Notes: generated by a model from the sequence alone, not told the origin. DNA of 64,000 nt from Daphnia carinata (GCF_022539665.2 NC_081335.1:2604001-2668000), one strand, 5' to 3'; positions 24,436 through 39,141 are shown, counted from the stretch's first letter. Numbers and translations are program-made.

Positions 24436-27400
24436 CGTGTATCTGCAGTTGTATGATGGAATAGTATAGAAAGATGTCCGTCTCTTTGAGTGCAAGTTGA
24501 TGGCTTGGAAAATGAGCCGGAATTTTAAGCCGCGAGAAAAGTTCTTGGGAATGAGAATGCCTACTGCCATCTACCACGCTCGGATCGTTTCAGATTATCT
24601 TTTAATACCGAATTCAATTCAAAATGGGGTCCGTTTTGTTTTTCTACCTCCTTAAAGAGGCGATGAAATTTTACGGATCCATACACACCCAACAAAATTA
24701 AAAAAGGGTGGAGTAACTGGCAGACGTAGCGATTCATTTTTGAAGATGCCATAATTGACGCATTTGTTCTCGTGACAAAATTATGCAAATTATTCTGTTT
24801 AAAAAAATTAATAAATCTTGTGTTGACTATAAATGCGATGGTCAGCACATGATTTTTGTACGAGGACCTTGTTTGAATGCATTTGTTTTTTGTTTTTGTT
24901 TTCAATTCTCAGGAATTGTTGATTGAAATATTCCGCCCTTCATTCGTGTAGACAAAGTCAAACATACAAAATATCCCCCTCCCCCCCCCCCAGCCAGTAA
25001 TATTGTTGAGTTTATCCAACGTAAGGACTCAACCTAGCGTGAAATGAATCCCAAACGAGAATTTTTTTTTTTTTTCGTCTGTTGATTTTTTTCATTTGTT
25101 TTTTTTTTCTTCTTGTCCTTTCCCGTTGCCGAATCAAATGAAATATCTGCGATCATGAAACTCGTAACAAACATGGAAGTAATGAAATAAACAAACAGGC
25201 CAAGGGGAAAAATTCTTCACATTGTCTGCGTGTGGACGATATTTTCTCCCCCATTTTTTTTTTCTCTTCCTTACGCGGTACTCCATCGAACGTGATCCGC
25301 CTTTCCTCTGATTCAATTGACCTCGTTTCTCTTTATTTTATTTTTTTGGCTTTTTTGTATATCACTCCCCTCTCTCACAAAACACAACAGATCAGCAATT
25401 CTTTCCTGTTTTTTTTTTTCTTGTTTTTTTTTTGTATTATCCTCTTTTGAAGGCGAACTGAAATTCGTTCGGACAAAGATTGTGTTTTGCGAGACCCATC
25501 TGTCGGCGCAATTTTTTCGCAATTTTCCCAATCATATCTTGACATCGTTTGCTCTCACGCGGATTAATAACAGCCCCATCACGTTTGTGGTTACGCCCGG
25601 TCATTTCGCATCGAGTCTGGTGGTAGTGGTGGTAGGGTATTGATTGACCCAAGTAGCTATTATAGTCTCGTGAGGCTCCTTTTTTTTTTTTTTTTTTGTT
25701 TTCTTTGCCGGCTTTTTGCTAAATGAACGACAGTTTATTGGATTGTTCCATAATGAACGGCGTCTCTCCTTTGGAAACACCGGGGTAGAGTCTGAAAGTT
25801 AATTGGACTTAAGGCTTGTTTTTCTTGCAGAAACTTCATCAAGTAAACAAGAAAAAAAGAGAAATGTCAAAACTTTTTTTTTTTCTTTTCCTTTCTGGCA
25901 GCGTTGCCTTTTGTACAGATTATGGGAAGAACGGAGGATAAAACGATTGCGGTTTGCTCTGCTGAAGCTTCTGCTCTATCGAAAAGAAAAAAAGAAAACG
26001 ACGTATGTACAATTCAGACGAGAGAGAGAGAGAGAGAGCATTCTCCAGAGAGAAGAGCTTCCTGGGCAACGTCATCGTCGTCTTAAGGCCAATAGTTCAT
26101 GTAAACACACTCGGATATCAGGTGTGATGGAGCTGATGTGTTTAAGGCACTACGCGTTCAGTGTAAAAGAAACCAACAGTTCCCGTAGGGTTCACCATGT
26201 CGTTTTCTTCTTTTTTTTTCTTTTTTTTTTCACGAACGAAAGTTCAATTTTGTTTTAACTTAACGATTTGTACCGATTTTAGCCATTGCGCTTTGCCTAT
26301 TTTGGGGGTTATTTTTTTTTTTTGTCCGCTTGAATAAATGAAGGAAATTGGAATGACGTCAATCGATAGGGTAGTACTGATTTTTGAGGGGAATAACATT
26401 TGATACGATCTTATTTTTGATTTTATTGCTGGAATGTGGGGGGGGGAGCGATGGTCATTTGGTATTGTTATTATGATGAGACGTACGACGCGTGTAATGA
26501 GATTAACCGCGCCCTTTTTCCCTCCACTTGATTCGCTCTTATTTGTTTTGTTTTTGTTTTTTTTTCCTGCTGGTTAATGAGTGGATCAAGTCCAATACGT
26601 AGATATAGATATAAAAAAGGTTTACCCTCTCATACATAAAAGAGAGGAAATGATGATTGCAGGGCATCCCTTTTTCATAATTATAAAACAAAAACAAAAA
26701 AGCAAAAAAACCTAACCACCACCCCACCAAAATAAAGTTTTGATAATGCGCCCACATGGATGTGGGAGGGGCTGCATGTAAATAATACCCGCTAGCTAAG
26801 TCAGGGAGGCGGAAGAAAATTGTATTAAAAACAAAAAGTTTTGCGAATTGGGAGAATTTTGAGCTGTGCGTATTGCTAATTGGGATACGGTGTGGTTGTA
26901 CACGGTAAATATCAAATCGTTTTGGGGGATATGTCGAACAAGAGCGTCGGTTGGGTAATAGCCTCTGGCCCTCGAGCACTCCTAGTTAACAAAGGGATTA
27001 CAACTAGAACGGAGAAAAAAGGGCGAAGAAAAAACAAAAACATTTCAAAAAAATGCGTAATCTGATTTCGATCGTGGTTATTTTTAATTTTCTTTTTCTT
27101 GAACTGACGTTGTTATTTTTCACGCCCTGCGAATCATTTTTTTTTGTGAACGAAATATATTGTGCGGATTCAGCGGATTAGCGAGCACGTCACCGCACAT
27201 TTGAATAGCGAGAACAAAACTGGACGAATGCGACCGCTGGATTAATTCCCTTTGTGCACGAAAATGGCGCTGCACTAAATTACGCGGCCACCAATTAAAA
27301 CGACACACACAAATCGAAATGCCATTCCATCCTGCCCGTGTAGGGTTTCCACGCACCGCACATACTTTTTTTTTTTTTTTTTTTTTTTGTTTGCCTTCCA

Positions 27401-28831
27401 CCCCCCGAAAAAAAAATTCCGAATGCGTGAAGGGACAACAGTAAGAAAAAAAAAAAAAAAAGAATTGCTGCCATCTGATACCCTACGAAAATTGTTTGCG
27501 TTTGTCACATTCAACCCCCCTCACTTCTAGTACTTGCGCAAGGAGAGTTCGCTAATAAGGCATCACACACACACACACACGCACACATACACACCCCAAA
27601 AAACTGCGTCACTATGGGTGCTCGCGAGTGTTCCTCTTGGGTCATTAGTGGTGAGATTGAGTGATTGCTTTTTTTCTTCCCACTCTTACTCCTAACTTGT
27701 AGGGGTGGGCCTCAGCGAAATGCCGTACTGTTACGTCAGTGATAAAACGTCTTGTTAACCGTACTATGTTTTCAAATTTTTTTTTTTCGTTTAGTAATAG
27801 CTTCCTTTTTTTAAAAAAAAAATAAGAGAAAATGGCTTGTTTTCTTGTACGAACATTGACTAAATACTTTGGGAGGCTGTGTCGACTGAACAAATAACAT
27901 CCAAGCCAGATGACCCCCACATTTTACAACACACAAAATCATTGGTGGCCCTCTATAGAAGAAGAGAAAGTTTCCATTGCTAAAGCCCCCTTTTTTTCTT
28001 CGACCGTATGGGGTATAAACATAATCAAAGTTTTGTTTCTCGTAAACACACGGCCCCTCAATGTAAACAGGGTTCGCTCGGGTCAATTGGATCCGTAATA
28101 TCAGCGCTGGAAAAAAACGAAAGAAATTGGGATCTTTCTCCCTCCCAATTTTTATGTTTGACGTTTCAATAAAAAAATATATATATATATAAGGAGCTGA
28201 ATGGAATTGGCTAGTGCGAGCGCAATGTGTCATGTGGTCGTGAAAGGATGTTATACCAGAAAGATTGGAGGGGACTTTTCTCGGTGAGTGGCGGCGGCCA
28301 ATGTCTGAATAGAAACCAGCCAAAAAAAGAAAAAAAATAAACCTTTATTTATTTATTTTTTTTTTCTTAGTAAACCGCTTCGTGACTGAACGTACAAGTC
28401 TTGACTGCGCCTGTCCGCTTTTTTTTTTGTATGTGTAACTGTGGCCAGACGTTTCTATACTCACCTTCTTTTGCCCCACACTCAACCCCCCCCCTCTCCC
28501 CTACTGCGCGACTGTCTGTGTGTGGGGAAATCTAACACGGACTTAAATGTCACACACGCTGTCTTCTACACGAGCCGTTGCAGTCGCGTTCCTGCCGTCG
28601 AACACAACGGTCGTGCTCCGAATCGATGCGAACAGTTTCTCGTTTTTTGGTTTTGAAAAACGTTTGAACATTTTTCCCGCCAGTTTTTCAGGTGGTGCGT
28701 GAACGGGACTGTATTATTATTATTTTTTTTAGTGGGTGTGTGGAACAAAAAGAAACAAAAAATGGAACTCGATTATGAATGAATTTGGCTGGCCTTTAAC
28801 AGACGTCGTTTTCTTAATTTGCCGGTTGAAA
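17337..28831. other. 11.5-kb gene-free region, homopolymer-rich
   Basis: No exon with family similarity was found on either strand. The DNA is dominated by long T/A runs (for example 30 T at 24401-24430), G or C runs (20846-20854, 21571-21580, 23520-23533), facing CA and TG tracts (21247-21288) and a GA tract (26021-26038). The open frames here are low-complexity (F/L/K/C-rich) and do not look coding. A direct repeat TAGGCACCG occurs twice at 17508-17526, upstream of the SLC5 gene. The right end presumably contains the promoter and 5' UTR of the Sidestep-family gene, but I cannot place its start site. Confidence 0.6.
21247..21288. repeat. Facing (CA)n and (TG)n tracts
   Basis: About eight CA units, a short ACTTTTTG spacer, then about ten TG units. 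The two tracts are complementary and could form a hairpin of roughly 16 bp. Confidence 0.8.
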
Positions 28832-31800
28832 ATGAGATACCTTATTTGCCTCTTGATTGCAGTGATGATTGGCTGGGCCGGTTGCACCGCCGATGCGGAT
28901 GCTCACGTTAACGAGCAGGCCGATGTCGATCGACCAGGTATGCCATTTCTGTCTGTTTTTGTTTTTTTCGGAGAAACTTAATTTGCGGTTTTGATTTGAA
29001 AAGGAGAAAGCTTTTGAACTTGTAATCAAAAGAATTCTGTATTTTTTTTTTTTCATTCAATTCCGAAAATCAAATCCCAATTCCCAAAATCCGTGAAAAC
29101 GATTTGATTTTTTTTTCCCCGCTATGGTACTAACGTTTATTTCTGGCTGTGTTGCGGTTTCGTAGAGTCGCATGATTACAACAGATAGCCATTGCTCTTC
29201 CTACACACACACACACACACACAAAATAAAAATCGCCCGAAATCCCTTGCTGCTTCTCTCCCTTTCCGGCAATATATTGAACAATCTCCGTTGTCCCTTA
29301 TACGCACAGAGTCGTATGGCTTCACGTGTTCTCTCCATAGACTGACTTAACAAAAGAAAAACGACCTTCGTTTCGATAAAGCACAACATCAAGATTCATG
29401 CCGAATTGTTCGAACCTTTTTATTTATTAAAACGAAGCGATCGTACATCATCTTTAATGCACCATCAGTGTAGCGCACCGATATCTACTATTGAAAAAAA
29501 AAAGCTGTCAATTTCTATTTTCAAGTAGAAATTGTAAGGAGGGCCAACAAGGTTTCCATCTCGCCCCGCAAAGGCTGCCGTCCTATGCTCGTGAGCTTTT
29601 TTTTTTTTTTTGATCGAGTTAGCACATATTGATATCTCTCCCACGCCCCGTCTTCTCTATACCGCAAAGTATTGCCGCACGCAACAACCCACCCTTCCAA
29701 AAAAATTGCAGTCTCTATTTCTATTCGACGTGGATTCGTCTTTTTCCTCCATCGAAGTGTCGTTTTGTATTTTGACTGCCTAACACGGACAAGTCTTCCC
29801 AACCATTCATTTCCGTTAGCAAAAGCTGAGTATTCAGTTGGCGCGTACCAGTTGATTTTTTTTTTTTATGCCCCGTCAACTTGTTCGGAAATGATTTGAC
29901 ATTTGCCACCTTTATTTTTCAAGTCACAATAGGAATTGAAAAGAAAAAAAGAAAAAGAGGTTCTTATTTACAAGAAATCGTTTATGCAGCACGCTATGCA
30001 GTCTATCGATACACATTATCGCCGTGTGTTCAGCAGAGCAGGAGAGTCGGCAAAAATAAGGAAACGCAAAAACAAAATCGATACACGTACATACATACAC
30101 ACGAAACTCTTCGTGTGTATATAAATACCGTGGGCATGTAAAATATTATAGAGGCCGGCGTAATAATGGAGAATGCGTCGCGGTGCTTCGAGGGCAAAAA
30201 AATAAATAAAAGGAGAGACAATACTATTCGCGGTATCAAAGAGAAGAGGAGGGTCTTCGTATTGTTAGTATAAGACAACAGCGGACAATGCTTGTATGTA
30301 GATACATAGTAACTTATTACAAAGAACATAAAGCACGCAATCGATGATTTTGTTTCGAAGTGAAGATGTATTTTTTTTTTTTTCAGATTTATTGAATTCT
30401 GTTTATTTTATTTTATTTTTTTTTTAATTATCGCAGCAGTTGGAGGGGAACAAAAATTTCATTTTGAATTTCTTTGGGTGGGCGGGGGAGAAATCAAATC
30501 AATGCAGTGTTTTCGTTTGATGCTCGCATGTTGTCATCCTGTTTGCCACATCTGCTTTCTCCTACGGCGATGGCCAGAGATCTTCACACAAAAAAAAGTT
30601 TTGAAAGGAAAGTAACGCGTCAGCGACTTTGACAGAGTGACGATTCGGCCGGTCAATGTCCGCTTTTGCCTACGTTAAAAGCTTGTCCTCCGCTCTTTTT
30701 TTCTTGCCCTTTTTCTCATTTTACAACGTAAAACGATTTCACGACCGAGTTGCAAAGGCCAATACTCTGCAGTCGGCTGCAGAGAGATTCAAACTAAATT
30801 GAACTTGGCTATGATGAAAATCGTCCTGTTACGAATATATATATATAAGAAAAAGTTTTCGTTTTGAATTTCTTTTTTTTTTTTTTTTTTTTTTTTGAAT
30901 GCCCAAAAACTTTTTTTCCTCCCTCATCCACTTCTTTTTTTTCGTGTCGAGATAAAATGAATTTAAAGGGGCTGTCCGTTTCTTATATATCTTTTCAATT
31001 TTTTTAACATAAAAAAAAAAGAAGAAAACAGTTAATGAAGGAAAAATCTTGTTCTATGGCGTCACCTACATCTGGTCGGGCCTACACGCCCCATCACTGT
31101 TTGTGTCGTGCAAATAACGACATACAACCCCGTGCCGTCCTTCTTTTTTTTTTTTTTACCCCTAACCATCCGAACGAATATCAGCAGAGAAAGAAAAAAA
31201 AATGTTCCTATTAAAAAAAAAAAAGAGGGGAATTAAAAACAGAATTTCCATTTCTTTATTTGGATAAAAAAAAAAAAAAGGATTTACAAAAATATCGATT
31301 GGCAGGATAAGTTTCCCGAAGCGCATACAAATTCGCTTGGCAAACGAAGCTTTAGGTCATGATAATGATGCCGACTTTTTCTTCTTCTTTTCTTTCTTTC
31401 TCTCTCGTCTAATACCCACAGCGCTCTTCTCCCATTTCCGTCAAAAAATTTGTGCTGTCCCCCTCTTTTTCTACCGCCAGGTCCTTCGTGAAGATAGTCC
31501 CGAACCCTGTGGAGTGGAAGAGTCATGGATCGACTTCGATCCTTAACCATATAGAAAACTAACCTTTTTCTTTTTGGTCTTGATTTTTCCCCGCGTAAAT
31601 AAAAGACAATATCATCTATTTTCGCCCCAGACTTTTTTTTTTTTTTTTTTTTTTTAATTACATCAATTTGAAATTCGTTGAACGTCAAGTGTGTATCCTA
31701 CAGAGCTGTAGGGGATATATCTTTAACAATAGCAGACCCGACCCATTTCCTTCACAAACAAAATTCCAAATGTCCTTTGCTCATTATTTTCAAACTATCG

Positions 31801-34800
31801 CGCCCTCGGAACTTGGAATTCCCCAATTAAAAAAACAAACAAAAACAGAACGAAGGCATCCAGCCAGGTGTTATCCAGTTGCTTGAAAGGGGGTGACATA
31901 ATATGTCGTCTATGTTTTGTTTTTGTTTTTTTACCTACCTGTGCGTGTGTTTGACACTCGTTCATCGTAGTAAAATCATAATCAACCATCATCAAAAAGG
32001 TGCCGAATAGAATATTTAATTGGGATTTTTTTGCATTGGGTGTAACAATCAGTCAACGTGTATACTTTCAAATCGGCGACATTCGTAAGGTGTAGGTGGA
32101 TTTTATTCTTAGAGGCTGGGTAAGAAAACAATGTCGAGATGGTGGGATATCATTGTAACGCAGTTTTTGCTGATTGTTTCGCTTGGGACATCAGGTGTGA
32201 CAAGTGAAAGTATGTGCCGTCCAAAGTGTTCACCTTGACGAGTTTCCGTGTATCGCAATAGCCTATGCCGTGATGCGGGAGGTCCGAGGTTCGAATCCCG
32301 TCACAGCCAATTATTTTTTATTTTCTTTAAAAAAAAAGAAATGGCTTACTTCTTTAAAGCTATTAAAGGCCTAAGTGGAAAGGTTCACTTTCGAGTGTAC
32401 CCACAGGTGTAACGGTACCACTCATTTGTGGAGCACCAATACTTTATGTAATCTTATTTACGGGACTTTTCTATTGGGATTAAAATGGAGAAAATCCTTT
32501 TTTTTTTTCTTTCTTTCTTTGAGTACGTCAGTGTGAAAACACTTTCTGGAATTTGCGATCATGCAGGGGGACACCTGCTAGCGGCGTCTACTATCGAATT
32601 TATAAGCTACGCCTCCATTTCATCGGCTATTTTGTCGACGACGTGGAGAGGGGGGAAAAAACACACAAATGATTTTCACATCCCCTTTGATTAAGAAATG
32701 ATTGCGAGGCGAAACAAGTAGCGCGTATGGCCATGAAACAATGGCAACCTCCCCGTTGTGTGTTATACCTCATTATCCCAAGTTTTGCGTTCGTAGCGGC
32801 AGGACAGGGTGGTGGGGCGGGAGAGACAAGTTTGCGTTTATTGACGAGCGTGCGGTTTGCTGCGGCTGCCAGCTGATGGCGTAAAGTCATTTGCATACGA
32901 ATCGTGTATTCAGCATAGCATTCCGACAGCGTCTGGCCAGACTGAACGAAATTGAAATGGAGGAAAAGAATTTTTTTTTTTTTTTCGCTAACGACGTTTT
33001 CTTTATTTCCTTGCTATTTTTTTCCTGAGCCTAATTCGATTTAGTTCTTGGTATGTGTGTAAGTTGCGTTTTTATTGCACCTGATGAAATTAACCGAGTT
33101 GCCAAGGGCAGCCATTTTTTTTTTTGTTCAGGGGATTCATCGTGTAAAGAATCAACTCGACATCAGTTGAGGAGGAAAACATATTGTTTATTTCGTTCTT
33201 CATGTACTTTTCGTTTGCAACAAACTAAACTGACTTTCATATTCATCAACAGCGGACTTGTTTAGTGTGTACCATTTAAAAGCTATGGACCCATTGGGGC
33301 TGCAGCCCCTGTTTTTCTTAGTTTTTATTTAAGTGGTCCCCCTCACATGTGCCCATTGGGCCTGTGCAGTTTTATACGCAACAATACAGTCCCATACCCC
33401 ATTGGAGACTCTTTTAATGCGTGCGCCGGCCTAGATAACGAGTCGACTGGCTCCCCCCCCCCCTTTTTTTTCTTTCTATTTTCTCAGTTTGGCTCGTTTC
33501 ATTAAAGTCTCGTGAAGAAACAGTCGACATTGGCTCGAATCCAAATTGCTTGTCTGTCATCAATGGCACTTTGTTTCTTCTTCTCTCTCTCTACAAAATT
33601 GAAACGACTAAAATGGCCGAATTCATTACAAATGAATTTGGCCCTATATTTATTTTATTCGATTCCCATTTATACTTGTGTGTACGCATTTGTCACGAAT
33701 TAATGTCAGATAGCTGAACGGGAGTATTTTCAGTAGATCTCGTTGCTACCTTATATTTCATTTCCACAAAATAGCCAGTGCCGTCTTGACCTTCGGAATA
33801 ATGCGAGAATATCAACTACCGTAGGTGTTGCCATTTAAACCGTAGAGCTACGGCGAGAGTCGTGCCCATCATTGCATACCTTTTGTATATCAAAAGAGTC
33901 TCTCAAAATAGCGACGCTATGCGTTTCGTCTTTTTTAATTATCGAACGGTTACATACGGTCGTCTAGATGCGCTTATTATATGCGCAGTTGGGTTGGTTG
34001 CCATGGTTACCGGCGTCCTCTCGCACATACCGAGCCAGACTTTTCCATTTGACATTTTACTCTCTGAAAAATGTTGAAAAACTGTTGGGTACATTCAGTT
34101 CGTAACAACCAAAGTTCGCCGCGTACACTATTCATGTCTTCAAACTTTAACCGTGATTCGTTAAAATTCTAATACCTACGGGGAGGTAAGAACCGGTTTT
34201 CAGGTTTTACCGCAAATAAAAGAAATAGCCGCGCCGTTGTTCAAAAACATTGCAGGGTCTGAATGAGTTTGATTACATCTCGGAGCTGAGTGATAGAGAC
34301 AGCTGTTGTTATTTCTCGTGATTGAGAAACACGAACAGCAACGCTGTGTTTGTGTGTGTGTGTGTGTGGGGGGGGGGGGGTGAAAGTGTCGCAATCTGTC
34401 GCCACGACATGTACGCCAACGCGCACATCAACAGCGTGCGTGTATCTTTTGTGACATGTGAAACAAATCAGTTTTTTGCCTAGTTAATTATACGCAATAA
34501 CATCGAGACAAGCATTCGGCTTTTTTTCCCTCTTTTTTTTTTTTTTTTTTTTACTTTTACTTTGTAATTTTTTATTCAGTTGCGTGACTCGTGTCGAAGT
34601 CTTCCCTGTTTCGCTTTGCGGAACGTGGCGCACGTGCTGCGTTTCTTTGTTGTGGCGTGCGGTAGTTAATTGCTGTTAAAGTGTCGGGGGCCACGGCCGA
34701 CAGCTGCTGCCTCTTCTCAACCCCTTTCGTTTCAAAATGAAAAGGGAAAAAACGGCTTCCGGATTCTTGTCTATACTAAAAACAATCTTCTTTTAAAACG

Positions 34801-35762
34801 AAAACGAAGCCCATCATTTGTTTTTGTTTTCTTCTGTTTTGTGAAAACTTTTTTTTTTTTTTTTTTTTTTTTTTCAAAGAAAACAAATGAAAAGCGATTT
34901 CTGTGAGAGAGGAAACAGGTCAAAGATTTGCGTCTGTTTTTGTTTTTATTTTTCATGTTGGTTTTATTGCTGGTACTTTTCGATGACATCGGAATAAGTC
35001 AGACTGCGTTAGGCCTTTTGGCTTGTCTTTTTATGTACATTCAGGCCCATCACTTGGGACCTAAAAGTGCGTCCGATGGACGTAAGTCGGCGCAATAACT
35101 ACTAGTCTTTAGCACCGACGCCCGTAAGATAAGATGAACTAGCAGAACAGGGAGCAAGGGAAGATTACTCTTCTTTTTTTTTTTTTTTTTTATTTTTAGA
35201 TTAGATCCATTTACACTTAAATGCTGTCAAGACGACGAGTGGACCCACGCCTTTGGGGATAATTCGTAAGATCTTGCGTTAGTTATTTGACCCTTTTCAA
35301 AATTCGTAAGCTCTACCGATCTATTTTTTAATATATTTCGTTCTTGCTGACATTCATTTCAACGGGTTGCTAAATGTGTTTAACTGGAGGATATTTTCAT
35401 ATTCTCTGTGATGTTTTATTTATTTTATTTTGTCTGCTGAAAGGACTCTTTTTTTTAAGTGTCCATGTATGGCCGCCTTTTCATGTGTTGCATGCTTTAT
35501 GAAGGTAACACTGTACGTGTCTACAACATTACTAATGGATGTTTTTATAAGTTAAAAAAAAAAAAAAGAAGAGAGGTTGGAGAGTTAAAAAAAAGCACTG
35601 GAAGAAGTAAAAGAACGGCCTGACAGCTGGGCAACATCCCACTTTTGCGCATTGGTAGAGTCAACAAGTCGACGTCAATATTTGGCTCAATAAATCTAAT
35701 TGAATTAGTACGGCAAGCGACTTGGGGATGACGCTGCCGCTCGTGACGCATTGCCCGTCTAT

Positions 35763-35799
<37 letters not shown>

Positions 35800-38700
35800 G
35801 GCGCGGTTCTTTTTGTATTTTTCCCCTCCTTTTTTTATTTGACTGGGTGATTTTCTTTTCTTTTTTTGGGTTAGGACAACTCCGTGTTTTCTTTTATTCT
35901 GCTCGCTAAGTTTGTTCTGTTTTTGCATCGATGAAAATGTGCTAAGAGGAACAACATGGCCCGCGGATCTTTGCCCTTACGCTAGAGACTGTATAAGAAG
36001 GAGAAGAAGAGAGGGTCCATGTGAAGTCTCATCTTTCCCGCGGGAGCCTGAACGAAAATAAGAAGAGCCATCGGCTTTGGCCAAGGCCAATTATCGCCAA
36101 GGAAAATGAGCGCAAAGTGCTAGCGCCATTTTTACTGGGAGGGAGATGATGTCTTATTATTATTTTTTTTTTATCCTTAGATGATTGTCATTAACGCATA
36201 GGTCTTTTCGTTTTTTTTTTGTGCGTATCCCTTCAACCATACAACTCCAATTCGAATCAGAGAGCGGGAATTTCAAAAAATTGCCTCATTGCGTTACTCC
36301 TTTACAAAAACACAAAAAAGGGAAAATATGTTTTTGTAATGTGGAATTTCGACCGGTAGTCGACACTAATAGAATCAAGTGATTAACTGGGCGGGCATAC
36401 CCTTTCGTGCCCACACTAGCCGCACCCTTTCACGTTACACAGGTAAAAAAAAAAGAAAGAGAGAGAGAAGGGGGAAAAAAATAAATCATCAAGGTATTTA
36501 TAATCATAAACACGACCGGAAATCAATTTCGGCTTCCGTTTCATTTGATCTATTTGTTCTGTCTGTGTGCATGTGTGTACGCACTTGTTTTCACGCAAAA
36601 GAAAAAGTAGGAAAAAGGCCCCAACCAACTCGTTTTGTTGTTGGCTATGGTCTTTTCCATTAATTGTGGATATAAGGTTTCCTTCGTCCTTTTGGTTGCA
36701 TAATATTCTCATGTGATCCAAAACGAAAAAAAAAGCCACTACTGGTTGTATAGCCAGTCCGTTTTTGTACATAATATGTAAACGATGTAGCCCCACTTCC
36801 AATCCATCAGGCGCATCACGTATCTTTTATTATGCCATTGAAAGAGAGAGAGAGAGAGAAAAGAAAAGGTAGATTGACGTCAAACATGAAACACGAGTTT
36901 ATCGTCAATGTACATGCGCATTAGTTAATACGATAACGTACACAAACAAGAAGAAATAAGAAACGAATTGTATGCGATTCTCCGGTTCGTTGATACGTTT
37001 GTCGTGCATATGACAGTTGGGCGGCATTATCGTCACGCGTGACTGGTCTTACTCTATCAGGATGCTATTTCTTTTTCTTAACGCCCACCTTTTTAAGCGA
37101 CATGATGTCTTAAGAATTTAACGATTAAATTCTGCAGCGTTTTCGTGACAGAGTGCTCGTTTAAAGTTCGTGACTAGGACAAATGAATCGGGATGCATCC
37201 GAAATACTGCCGGTATGTTTATGGGCGAGAGAGATCTGTTTCATTTGCGTGCAAAGGCGAGCAACGGATGTGCAAACAAGTTGCATAACAACTCATATCG
37301 AATCAGCCAGGCATCTTTTTCTAAAATATGTAAAGATACGATCAACAATTACAAAAGAATTTTGGATGGGAATGGGAGTTCGTGATTGAAACCCTTCGCC
37401 TAGGATATTCATATTGGGGGTGGGGGGGGGGGAGGTCAGCTGAGAGTGCCACTAACAATTGAAAATTTAACCATTTCGCATTGATTTCTGTTAACAAAAC
37501 AACCGTACGCATTCGAACAAAGTAACAAACTTTATTGGCCGGTTATCCTATAGTCTACGTGTTTCTCCGTACAAAGTTCTATCGACCAACACAAAGTTTC
37601 GAACGGCAATGCCGTGCAAAACAAACACACGACAAACGTCCCGAATCACTTGTGTACCTACGTGTCTCTAAAGAATATTGCGCAATAACAACAGACTCAA
37701 TTCTTTCCCCTCCCCTCACACGGCCATGCCAAATGTTTATCATTACTAAACCCCCTAAAAATGTCCTTTTTACTTTGACATAATCGATTGCCTTTCTTTT
37801 TTTTTTTTTCTTTTTGACGTTTGTAGTTCCCATTGAAAATGTTTACGTCATGGCTGGAGATCGGGTCGAGTTGATTTGTGACGTTGCATCGTCAACGGCG
37901 TTCCAACACGACGACGCCTATTCGAACCCGAGGGCTGCTTCATCCCGAATATCGGGAGGACTATCGGGATACAGCAGACATCGTCAAACTGCCACTCATC
38001 ATCGCAGACGTAGCCGTCGCTACAACAGACATTCGATTGGTGTGCCCGACGATGTCGATCCGTACCGTCCATCCGAAACAGTCATGGACGATGGCTACCT
38101 GGTTTTATGGTTCGTCGATCCCGATCGCAAGCCATTCTATAGGTAAAAGTCTCTTTTTGCTTGGATTCTTTAAAAAAAAATATAAAGGTTGTTTTCAAAT
38201 GATTTATTCAAGTTTGTGTATGGGCGGGTTGATGAATAGATAATGCTTTGAATGATGTAGACGTACCAATGTTTCATCGGCTGTCTATTGTCCAATTGAC
38301 ATGTCGGTGGGACCTTTGACATTTAGAAGCTTTTGCTTAGTTACGTTGAGTATTATGCACTCTATTATTTACTTGAACACAAACTAAATGAATTAATGCT
38401 TTCGCATTTGTTTGTGTTGGCTGCGCAAAAACAACGTCACACAGTTTGGATGTGAGGCGAGGTCGGTCCGGTCGCCATTGGTGGAACGAGGAGCGCTTCG
38501 GTCGTCGAGTTCGTTTCCTGATACCGCAGGCAAGTTCATCTTCGCCGTCATCGGGCGGAGGTGGTGGATCGCTTTCACGGAATGCATCAGCATTAGCTCG
38601 ACTGCAGATTGCCAACGTGACTCGCCAGGACGGAGGAGATTACCGATGTCGGGTCGATTTCAACAGCGCTCCGTCTCGCAACTTTAAATATCGTCTTATC

Positions 38701-39096
38701 GTCATTGGTGAGCCGCAAATCTCCTATTCCTTCTTTACCATCATTATCTTTTCTTTTTATGGCCATTATTCGTATGCGAGCTTGCCTTTTCGGTTTGCTT
38801 CCCTCACTGTTTTCCATCCCTCCCCCTTTTTTTCAAGTAAGAAGAGAGAGAGAGAGAGAGAGAGAGTTCTCTTATTTCCGATACTCTTATATGCGGAGTC
38901 ATCAAGTAAAGAGGTGTACCCTCCGGAGGGGTGCACGCCTGAGGCTATTGGGATAAGGACTTGTCCGGCTGCAATGATTCCTTTTCAAAACGAGAGAAAA
39001 GTCAACATAGTCTGTCCTTATATTTTTAAGCTCAGCTATAAACTGACAACGTCGCCTTTTTTTTTGGGGGGGGGGGAATTCGATGAAAAAGACAAA

Positions 39097-39141
<45 letters not shown>

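Larger units (their letters stand above)
28938..37826 (+). other. Intron 1 of the Sidestep-family gene (8.9 kb)
   Basis: It separates the signal-peptide exon from Ig1. It contains (CA)n at 29204-29222, 27565-type CA runs just upstream of the gene, a (CA)16 tract at 35764-35796, a TG tract running into 12 G at 34347-34380, many long T runs, a tRNA-like fragment (32243-32311) and a cluster of CCCATTGG motifs (33290-33405). No additional coding exon was recognised. Confidence 0.7.

Noticed and set aside
26539-26979. 146-codon open frame on the minus strand
   Set aside because: No recognisable domain, and the composition follows the surrounding T/A runs.
27811-28323. 170-codon open frame on the minus strand upstream of the Sidestep-family gene
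   Set aside because: Low-complexity and Phe/Lys-rich, without splice-site logic or family motifs. It arises from homopolymer runs.
28736-28831. Upstream in-frame ATG for the Sidestep-family protein
   Set aside because: It would place 32 polar and mixed residues before an otherwise canonical signal peptide starting at 28832.
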